Below are positions 10,076 to 20,600 of a stretch of 32,183 nucleotides of DNA, in pieces. Under the pieces are notes generated by a model. That model did no database searches, had not been told where the DNA came from, and was given only the letters and a program-made list of their open reading frames with translations. The DNA comes from Nemertoderma westbladi. Its lineage: Eukaryota; Xenacoelomorpha; Nemertodermatida; Nemertodermatidae. Every line of letters begins with the position of its first letter. Position 1 is the first letter of the stretch. Location: NCBI GenBank assembly GCA_032718475.1, contig JAUCBJ010007766.1, positions 1 to 32,183 of the forward strand, in the 5' to 3' direction. The position numbers were made by a program, and so were the translations under genes.

Positions 10076-10205
10076 TAGCACCAATTCACATCCCCTGTGT
10101 CGGGATCAAGAGTAGTTATTTCGCGTTCGCGGATCTGAGCTGTGATGGCCCGCTTTGTTGACTTCTTTCGACCCCGTAGAGTAGCCTCGGCGACAAACTC
10201 ACCAA
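10070..10205 (-). pseudogene. Coding-like GC-rich island, possible exon relic
   Basis: In one minus-strand frame about 45 codons are open with a protein-like, charged composition, including the peptides EATLRGRKKSTKRAITAQ and LDPDTGDVNW. Base composition is about half GC against roughly one third on either side. A TAG acceptor-like sequence sits at the upstream edge. The frame continues into the adjacent fold-back element as low-complexity sequence. I recognise no family. It may be a captured exon fragment or chance. Confidence 0.25.
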
Positions 10206-12070
10206 TAATTTCTAATTATGCAGTGCTCCTAGGTCACTCCTACCAAATTTCAGATGGAATCTGATGGTTGGTTTTACAATTACACAGCTACAGTACCTTT
10301 ACGATTCTGTCAATTCGCCCCCCCTCCCCCCCTAGCGGCAGACAGGGGAACTTTAAAGTCTGTCTGAATTTAGAATTTCTAAATAAGCAATGCTTGTAGG
10401 TGTAGGTCACTCTTACCAAATTTCAAGAAGATATATCAACCATACATAAAATTATGTTCAAACAAAAATAATGCATTATTAAAACTTGTATTATTTTAGT
10501 TTGGTTAACTGTGGTAATTACATTGCAAGTCTTACAATTCATGTTACTATTCATGTCATTTGGTGAGAAAGTTTGACTGGCCCATTTGATTCAAAATTGA
10601 TTTATTAAATTAAATGAACGGGAAAAGGGCCACCTTTACTATCATAAAGAATGAGATGATTTACATTAGGGCCACAAATATACATCATTTACAGTGGCCC
10701 ATTTGCATCCAAATTGATCTTACCAATAAACTGAGCTGAAAAAGGGCCAGAATGAAATACAATGAGCTTAACAGCATTAGGGCCATACTGTAGCGCCATG
10801 GAGATATTTATGGACAAGGCTCTTTAGAGCTAGAACATAGTAACGAATAACGAACATAAGAACTATAAAAGTCCGTCTAGGCATAGAATTTATAATTATG
10901 CAATTCTCTTTGTTCACTCCTACCAAATTTCAGATGGAATCTGATGGTTGGTTCTATAATTACACAGCTACTTCTACGATTCTGTCAATTCGCCCCCCTA
11001 GCGGCAGACAGGGGAACTTTAAAGTCTGACTGAATTTAGAATTTCTAAATAAGCAATGCTTGTAGGTGTAGGTCACTCTTACCAAATTTCAAGAAGATAT
11101 ATCAACCATACATAAAATATGTTCAAACAAAAATAATGCTTATTATTTTTACTTTTATTATTTTAGTTTGGTTAACTGTGGTAATTACATTGCAAGTCTT
11201 ACAATTCATGTTACTATTCATGTCATTTTTTGAGAAAGTTTGACTGGCCCATTTGTTTCAAAATTGATTTATTAAATTAAATGAACGGGAAAAGGGCCAC
11301 CTTTACTATCATAAAGAATGAGATGATTTACATTAGGGCCACAAATATACATCATTTACAGTGGCCTTTTGCATCCAAATTGATCTTACCAATAAACTGA
11401 GCTGAAAAAGGGCCAGAATGAAATACAATGAGCTTAACAGCATTAGGGCCATACTGTAGCGCCATGGAGATATTTATGGACAAGGCTCTTTAGAGCTAGA
11501 ACATAGTAACGAATAACGACCATAAGAACTATAAAAGTCCGTCTAGGCATAGAATTTATAATTATGCAATTCTCCTTGTTCACTCCTACCAAATTTCAGA
11601 TGGAATCTGATGGTTGGTTCTATAATTACACAGCTACTTCTACGATTCTGTCAATTCGCCCCCCTAGCGGCAGACAGGGGAACTTTAAAGTCTGTCTGAA
11701 TTTAGTATTTCTAAATAAGCAGTGGTTGTAGGTGTAGGTCACTCTTACCAAATTTCAAGAAGATATATCAACCATACATAAAATAAGTTCAAACAAAAAT
11801 AATGCTTATTATTTTTACTTTTATTATTTTAGTTTGGTTAACTGTGGTAATTACATTGCAAGTCTTACAATTCATGTTACTATTCATGTCATTTTTTGAG
11901 AAAGTTTGACTGGCCCATTTGTTTCAAAAGTGATTTATTAAATTAAATGAACGGGAAAAGGGCCACCTTTACTATCATAAAGAATGAGATGATTTACATT
12001 AGGGCCACAAATATACATCATTTACAGTGGCCCATTTGCATCCAAATTGATCTTACAAATAAACTGAACT
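10205..12070. repeat. Tandem array of a ~670-bp unit, 2.7 copies
   Basis: TACCAAATTTCAGATGGAAT occurs at 10241, 10921 and 11587, giving periods of 680 and 666 bp. The copies are highly similar, so the array is recent. Each unit carries CCCCCCTAGCGGCAGACAGG, two related blocks of the form AGGTCACTC(C/T)TACCAAATTTCA, and a GGGCCA/TGGCCC-rich second half. The third copy ends near 12065. The first unit has a C-run expansion near 10317-10332. Confidence 0.9.
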
Positions 12071-12362
12071 GTAAGAATGAAGAGAAATAAGATAGGGCCA
12101 TTGAGTTATATAGGTACACTATACCTACATATCTCACTATATAGATATATAAGTTGGCCCTTTCGCTCGTTTTTTCATCTTTATGTATGTATATTAAAAT
12201 GGTATATGTAGGAACATATATACACGAGATATGTAGATATACTAATGGCCCTTTTTACTTCCATTCAGTGTTATATAGGTACATAATACCCTTCATTTCA
12301 AAGATACATATCTATGGCCCTTTAGGCCGAACGTACATATATATATATCTATATTTAGTATT
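12071..12362. other. AT-rich stretch with interspersed TGGCCC words
   Basis: Mostly (TA)- and (GTAT)-rich low-complexity sequence with TGGCCCTTT at about 12155, 12246 and 12315. It continues the word bias of the array beside it. No gene seen. Confidence 0.45.
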
Positions 12363-14305
12363 CCATGCATAAGCCAATAGTGAAGCAGCAGCCCCGACGT
12401 CCCATTGGTCAGCGCCGCAACCACAAATCCCTCTCGAACTAATAGCAGCTTTTACCCCTTTAATTACAATTTATAGTTTAGTTACATGGGTCTCTCAAAC
12501 CCGAGGGACTGCTTTAATGGAATTTGTAGGTATTTGTTTGTATTATTGACGGCATATTGTATCTCAGTGGAGCTATCAGTTGATTCAGACTTGTACTATT
12601 ACTGGTAACTGTTCATTACTTATGATATTTCTATTATACATGGAAGCAGGAACAAGAAGCTAGTTTTTCCCAAGATCCGGACCAAAACATCCGTCCCTAC
12701 AAAACCAGTGAAAACAAGCTCCCCCACATGGTAGCCAGCTGTCCATGTACCTCAAGATCTAGCCAACTATCCCGACAACACATCAAACCCATAATCCATC
12801 AAGAACCTGCTTCAAACAAAACTATTGCATATAAAACGCAACAGAAAACACCACGAATGCTGTTCGCGCTTTCAGACCTTTAGCAGTTTAACCTGCCAAT
12901 TTTAGGTGTCCTCTTGTTTATAAATCGACTTTAGCCTATAACAAGTATTTAGTGCACATAAAAGTTACATTAGCCGACGCCAGTCTATGCGCGATCATTC
13001 ACCCACTGTTAAGGGAGACTGGATTCGGGTGCTTTGAAGTGATTGCGGTGCAGACCTACTGTATTATTCGATTGATCGTTACTATATAATCTCTGACAAA
13101 TATATTTACTTTCGGGGAAATATTAACAGTTCCTTTAGGACGTGGCGCTTTAAGTATATAAACAGAGTTATGACTTATACTAAACACAACGAGATGGCCA
13201 CAGAGTTTCGTAAATAGCGCATTCTTTAGGAGATGCTTTATTATCTTTCACACTACTGCACACGACTTCACACTACTTCACACTGATCTGCCGACCGTCA
13301 CTGAATTTGATCATATATAAGGAAGATAGCAACTGACACATGTAGGGATTATGAAATAGCATTTAATTCACACAAAAACCACTATAATGTAAGTTGCAGT
13401 TGCTACAGGTAACCGGTCCCTCTTACCTTCAGCAATCAAGAAGATTGGGGGTTTTATGATTATTTATCGGTATTCTCCAAATATAACAACATATCCATCA
13501 ATATACAACAATTAATAACAGACAGTAAACAGAAGTAAAATAATGCGGTGAAAGTAATGTTCCCAGAGTCAGCAATGTTTCAGGTGTCAAATTGCACAGT
13601 ATGGATTGATAATAGATTTACGTTCTTGTAATCAAAGCCATCTAATTTTTGGCCAAAGTCTGAAACTTCTACAGAAGTACAGAAGAATTCTAAGCCGGTG
13701 TTCTGAGGCTCAGAAAAGGTAAACAAAGACCGTAATGCATTGCGCGGTTTTACATAGGCCCTTGTCCAACATAAAGTGAAAATCGCTCTGATTGGCTGAA
13801 CAGAACAAGAGGTTCCACGTTTACAGTAAATCAGCTGACAGATTCCGTCATCTGAGCTCCAGTCTTTTAGAGTATTAGGCGCATTGCGGCAAAAAATGAC
13901 TTGTTATGTCCGCTAAAGCACCTACACGGTACATTGCGGGGAAAAATGACTTGTTATGTCCGCAAAAGCTTTTACAAATGCCTTTATTCAAATGGGAAAG
14001 AAGAACTTCCAAATTGGTCAATGTAAGACAATCCTCAGTGTTGTTGTTGGTATATCTCTAACATTTATGATTAAATAATGAATTAACGTATTATGCAGGG
14101 GTGACAATTTTTCTTTCGGTATTGTATGAACCGGGTTGATGAAGTAAATTGACAAAATAAAACAGTGACAACATCAACATGCAATATTTAGCTTAAATGT
14201 TATATATTTTATACAATTACTGTTTTTGTTACCAGATCACCACAATTAACTGATGTGTTTATATGAAAATATCATGGTCGCAGGTTTACAGGTTTGGGTG
14301 GTCGC
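12363..14305. other. Intergenic region downstream of the metallopeptidase gene
   Basis: No coding frame I can support. It holds a 50-bp-period two-copy repeat (13881 and 13931). On the minus strand, the nearest AATAAA to the stop codon of the gene ending at 14306 is at about 13982. That is distant, so the polyadenylation site is uncertain. Confidence 0.4.
13881..13975. repeat. Two-copy 50-bp direct repeat
   Basis: CATTGCGG followed by AAAAATGACTTGTTATGTCCGC occurs twice, 50 bp apart, with few differences. Confidence 0.8.
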
Positions 14306-14611
14306 TTAATATTCTAAGGCTGTTGCGTCACCAGAGCTTAAGATTACAGCGTTGGGTAGGATGTCGGACATGTTGGGTTTACAGGAACAGCTTCCAGCCA
14401 CGGTAAAAAGAGTAGAATCGGTGTATTCTCCGCAAGTAGACATATGGCAGGCTCGGACACTGGCTATATAAGAAGAGCTGTTGGGAAGGTCACTGACAAT
14501 AGCCTCCGGAGTGGAGACACTCCAACCATATTGAAAGGATGAGCTTTCATCTTTGATGAGTAGTTGGTAGGTATTTGGGAGGTCGCCGTTATGTCCAGGT
14601 ACCCAGCTCAC
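14306..14611 (-). CDS. Exon 8 (fibronectin III domain and stop)
   Basis: The acceptor is TTTTAG before GTGAGC. It is 306 nt including TAA. It encodes the rest of the fibronectin III domain (VSWVPGH, YGWSVSTPEA, YIASVRACHMSTCGEY) and a C-terminal tail of about 25 residues. Confidence 0.82.
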   Translation of the reverse strand: MSWVPGHNGDLPNTYQLLIKDESSSFQYGWSVSTPEAIVSDLPNSSSYIASVRACHMSTCGEYTDSTLFTVAGSCSCKPNMSDILPNAVILSSGDATALEY

Positions 14612-17600
14612 CTAAAATAACATATAATGTACAAAATATCATTATTCATTCTTTCGGTATAAGTAAATATAAATTGCTTAGACAAAGAAAAAAGAACCCT
14701 CAAAAACTTATTTATTATTACTTATTTATAGTTATAACTTATACTTATTTATAGTTATTAAAAAATTTAATATTGAAATGTACTAAGGAAATGTACTGAG
14801 TTAGAAGTTATACCTGGATATTTCCATCAGCGAGAGCTATCGCCGACACAGCTTTAGGTGGATCTGGTGCGAAATGATGCCAACAGTATCCGCAAGAAGC
14901 ACGGCATACCGAGAACATAAACCCAGGATTATTTTGGCATTCCCCAATATCTTTCCAGAATCCACAGGCGTTACTTCCATCATCACAAGTTTCTCCCAAA
15001 GCAGCTACACTGACGGATTCCAAATGGAAGTCGTTGAATGTGTACCACATGAAACCACCATTCTGGCAATGTCCTTTAACCCACTAAATTAATACGGGGA
15101 AAATAAAATGTTTAGTTCAACCTGATAAACTACCAATAGAATGATGTGAATTCTTAATTCTAAGTTGACTACTAATGTTAGAATTAAAATGACTAAAATA
15201 TTATTTTGCTGCCAGTTGGTCGTATCTGTAATAATCCTAATTATATTAGGACATGTATTACATATACAGTACTAATAACCCTAAGTGAGACAGGGGGGGG
15301 GGGGTGATATGACTCAAATCCCATATCGTTTCATTGTTAAATTACCAATTTAGGGAAAGGAGCAGGTTACAGTGGCACGTTATTCTAACCAATACATAAT
15401 CTAAAATCAATAGAACTGGTTGCAGTTATATTTTTGTTAGTTTAGTAATAATTAGCTGTTGTGTCGAAACTCATCAAACCAAACTGTGTTTGCATTAGGG
15501 ATGAAAGGAACCAAAACAATAAACGAGAGTTAGGAATATTGTTGGAAACCCAATTTAAGATAAATAAGATTCAACAACCTGAGAATCATTAGTCAGATGA
15601 ATAGGCCTACTGACGTACTGGTACATATAGGCCTACTGTAGGTGTAGGCGATGTGTTTACCCCCATTTCTGCTGGTGATGCGCCTTTACTTGATATACTT
15701 ACAGTTATATCAGGATCTTCTCTACTTTCAAGCTTTATGATTTCATTTTGACATGGGAAGATTCTCTCAGTTAGATCGTAGGCTGCTCTATCATAACTTT
15801 TTAACTCATTTCGAGTGTTGACGAAATTCTTGATGCCATCGCAACTTCCATCAGCATTGCTCGATTCAACGGATTGATCGAAATAGTACATCATATTCTC
15901 TCCCATCCATTCAGCCGGATTCGAAGCTCCTGCAAAGTGTAGAAAACTTTTTTATCACGCCGCATATGATGGAAAATGATAGTTAACACAGTAATTACAG
16001 CACAGTAATTAAAATGAACAGTTTCTTGGCAAATAGTGAGTTTCCAGGATATACTACAACAGGAATTTAGACACAATATTGGTGCATGTTGGACATACAG
16101 TAGATTCAGTTTGTCTAATTTGTCTCTTCTTCCTTACCGTAACAGTTTACCCATAGTGACTTCGATGTCTGCCAAGTATTATCTATATCAGCGTAAAGTT
16201 GAGGGTCGCCTCCCATGACACCGATTAGATGAATACCATGGCCCAGTTCGTGAAGGTAGATGTTATTACCATAGTAAGCATCTTCTGTGTAAGGATAATA
16301 CAGAAGGTTCTCCTCAGCACCAGAACACAGTGGTTCCATCTGCGTTCCTCCCAAACCTGTATATTTATAAATGTAATCCAGTTTAAATTGATCATACTAA
16401 GACACTGATCACAGGCAGAACTTTGGATTTAGGGTTGATCCGAGGCTATTATTTGATTTCGATACACTTTCCGAATAATGGAAGTTTTTGAGGTGATACA
16501 CATATCCTTTGGATGTCTCAAGGGGCCTATATGATGCCCTGTTGGACTGCTAAAGGAGTAATTTGAAGATATTAGGTTATAATCCTCTTGGGTGGTGCGA
16601 GCACATACTTCCATTGAGACTTGAAGATGTGGTGATATGAATATAGTCCAGGAAAGACAGCATGGAAACTCTTTCAGATGCCATCAGGGAAACACGGCAT
16701 CTGTGATGGGATCCCAGTTGGCAAGTGGATCCTGACTGGTGTTTGTCGTATGTCCGTGTCCGCCTAGTGTGATTCAAGGGACTGAAAGGCCGATTGCTGG
16801 TGTAACAATAACACAGAGTTTTGTTTATCGTATTGATAATGTTGTCTGATATATAAGTACCGGTAAAACAGCACGATCAGTATTGCACAATGACAGCAGT
16901 AACAACGACGGTTAAAACCGTTTGACTCCTACACTGGTTAATAGCCAACTGAATCATAATTAACACTGAGTAACAGTTATATAGATATTGCATGGAAGAT
17001 TACACATACTACCTACTTTTTTGACCTACCAATAGATGCGCGCTAATTGATGGTGTGCCACCCCACTATTGATTGGTTTACTCTTTGGCCACTCCCTATC
17101 TCCCCTGGCCCTATGCCAGCTTCTCCCTGAGATGTGTTTGTGTCATCTCCAAGCTGGCATTATTGCCCCTTTCCCTTCTGGTATGCAATACTACTTCTGG
17201 GTGATATTGCATACTTGGTTGTGATTCGTAAATCACAGTTCCCCATTTTCTTACTGGGTGGTGCAGCGAATGGATATGCTAACAACATCAGCATCTGGAG
17301 CAACCTCAATTGACCAATTGATCATGTCAAACTTCGTCCCTGCTGTTCAGTTTTTCCTCTGATGAGTAAGTATTAATCTGCCTTGTGGGGGGTGGGGGGG
17401 GGGGGGGGGGGGCTGGTATCTGGAGGGTTGATATCATCGCATATTTGTATGGTCGAACTTGCTTAGGAGATTTCAGTAGGATCGCTATGAGGGTAGGTTC
17501 AATTTGTATACATCTTAATATAACTAAATCAACTGGATACTAAAAATAGTTTCAAACAGAACATTGTATTTGAGTTTCCTTCAATTAACTATAAAATAAC

Positions 17601-20600
17601 TATTAATACTTCACCTCTAACACCACTATCAGCTCTGTTAATATGTTCAGGCATATCATTAGATGCTTCATCTTTCGACATAATAGCCAGTCTCGCATGT
17701 GAGTTATACATTGCATTTCTGATATCTTGTCTGAAAACAATCCACAAAAAAATTGAACAGATCTACCACCTACCATTGTGAACCAAGTAATGTAAATGAT
17801 CTAACCTTACCTAATAACATCATGAACCAAGTGAAAATGTAACAAGTATAACCTACCTATTTAACATTATGATTATGAACGAAGTAAATTAACAGGTACA
17901 GTAACAATTAACAGTAATAATCTAACATCATGAACCAAGTAATGTAATAGTATAACATACCTATCTACTACTACTAGGATCGGCATGCTGCATTGCAGCT
18001 GCATTTTTAAGAATGCTGTGCCGGCTTGTCGACAAAATTGCGCCGCCACAACTCCCTATCACCCATGACATTTGCTAGATCATCCGTATCTTCAAGGCCA
18101 GTGTCCTTTAAGATGCGTCTCAAGAAAGTCATGGGCTGTCCACCATGCTTATTCACTCCATGAGGCTGCCAAAGTACAAGATTATGCACTGGCTGGTCCT
18201 CACGGCGAAAGCAATGTCCTGCAAAGCGGAGGCGATTTTGTTCTAGTGTCAAGCTTGGGGGAACCAATGAGACACCTCCAATGTTATATAGTGTCTGGTT
18301 GGAGATGTGTGCATTGTACTCGACACAATGAACCCGGCGTAGCATTCTTGTGAATGTGCCATCCAGAGATTTGGTGTCCTCAGCAGTTAGAGCCCAGCAT
18401 GAACTCACATAGAGGAGTACTGGAACTACTGCTGCTCTAAATAATCGGACCTTAAGTTTCCGATTAATTCTCGGTGACTTCCAAATCCTGGAAAGCCTAT
18501 TCAAGGCTGCCCATGCCTTTCCCTTACGTATTCCTATCTAACATCATTTACCAAGTAATGTAACAAGTATAACCTACCTATCTAACCTCATGAACCAAGT
18601 AATGTAACAAGTATAACCTACCTATCTAACGTCATGAACCAAGTAATGTAACAAATATAACCTACCTATCTAACCTCATGAACCAAGTAATGTAACAGGT
18701 ATAACCTACCTATCTAACATCGTGAACCAAGTAATGTAACAGGTATAACCTACCTATCTAACATCATGAACCAAGTAATGTAACAGGTATAACCTACCTA
18801 TCTAACATCATGAACCAAGTAATGTAACAGGCTCTCCGAAGTGCCTCATCCGGAACATTTTCCGAACTGAGTATCGGAATTCCATAGGCGTGAAGGTATT
18901 TCTTATAGAAAGGATCCAAATTCATTTCTGCAACAACCGCGTTGGGAGGTGGAGAAACATGACGGCAGTTGACATTCCTCCAGGCATCGCCCCTGAAATT
19001 AGGTTATCGAATTATAATTACTAATATTACAAAAGAAAAAACAAGTTTCATTATATATATATGGTATATGGTAGAGTAGATGTTCCATTATTAATAGGTA
19101 CTGGGGGGGGGGGGGGGCTGATATTTGCATGGTGCGGTTTCACTTAGTTAGTGTATATTATTTAGCAAATACACGAGCTTTCACGAGCTCACCAATCAAT
19201 AAATCAATCGATACAGAGAAAAGTCCTTCCCCATTCACTAACATAGGCGGATTTGAGGCTGATTGAGAGAATATTACATATTATACACTAACACTATTTA
19301 ATGTTTAATCAATAAGTAATCACAATAATAAATAAAACATCGTTATATTAAACACTTGAATAAATTAAAAACTTTTTGAGAATGGGACATGGCGAATCGC
19401 CTTTGTTATTTTTATTCAGGGTGAACTTAATTTCACCCGCTCAATTAATTAATAACCGAAATAAGAACCAAAATAATCGATACATTTCTTCGTACAGTTG
19501 ACTACCAAGTAGAGCACGTTTTTCATGTAATATATACCATGACACTTTTAGTGTGAACAACCCATTGGTTCCAGGGTGAGGATACCGGTCCTTTCTTACA
19601 GATTGATATTCAGTCAACCTACTGACCTAGCTGTAATTATGGCAGATAACTATAATATCGACAATGAGATTGGTCTACAATAAATTCAAAATTAATCTCC
19701 CAATCCTACGATATTAAACAAGTCTGAAGGTTTATGCAAGAAGAATGTGCCAAATATGTAAAGGATTACTTTATCGAGCTACAAGACGAAGAACTTCTGT
19801 TAAATGCTTAATCTGTAAACGAGGAGCCGATTCAAATTCGTGATGACGGTTCGTGATTCTGAAGGCAACACCATTGTTGGACTATGGAAGCGAGTTCCAG
19901 TGACAGAACAACTCCGCCAATGTGATAACTATGACGACATAACTTTCTCTATGGCACTGAACTCTGTGCTAGTAGCAGAGTATAGCCGAAATGTTGAGAA
20001 TACTACCGCACTGGGTAGGCCTATTGTCCCCAACACCCCACCTCTAACAAAAGCATATATTGCCGGGGTACTATGGTACCCCCTAACAAAGTCGTCTCAG
20101 TAACTCATTCTCCTCACTAGCATCTCGTTCAGAGGAAGAAATCGAACTATGGTTAGTGGAGGATGAGGTTGAAGTTGCCGATGAGTTAGTGGAGGATGAG
20201 GTTGAAGTTGCCGATGAGTTAGTGGAGGATGAGGTTGAAGTTGCCGATGAGTTAGTGGAGGATGAGGTTGAAGTTGGCGATGAGTTAGTGGATGATGAGG
20301 TTGACGAAAACGATTTCAACAATATAATAAAACACTCAACTGAACTTAAAACAATTCCAAAGGGTCCAGTCTGACGTTTCTTTCGAAGGGGCACCTGCAA
20401 ACGTGGGTGTTCTGGCACTGGATGTGCTTACAGATACCCTAAACTTTGCAAAAGGTTTACAGCCAATGATAAATCATTTAGAGGGATGTAAATTTGGGTT
20501 CATCCAGCACATATTTTCATCCTTTCTGTGCAGGACTTCTGTGCATCGCCAACAATGCTTCTCCAAAAGTTGTACCTACTATCACTTGTCTGGTACTAAA

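Noticed and set aside
17355-17385. CTGATGAG on the plus strand as a possible ribozyme core
   Set aside because: No GAAA or cleavage triplet with matching stems lies within range.
18831-18836. Earlier GT as the exon 3 donor, so that the minisatellite would be wholly intronic
   Set aside because: It gives a weak donor and needs a different exon 4 acceptor. The donor at 18798 is close to consensus, keeps frame, and yields a helix that continues into exon 4.
20083-20418. Ser/Thr-rich minus frame of 111 codons as a gene
   Set aside because: It is the shadow of the 33-bp repeat, open only because the period is a multiple of three; the flanking peptide has no support.
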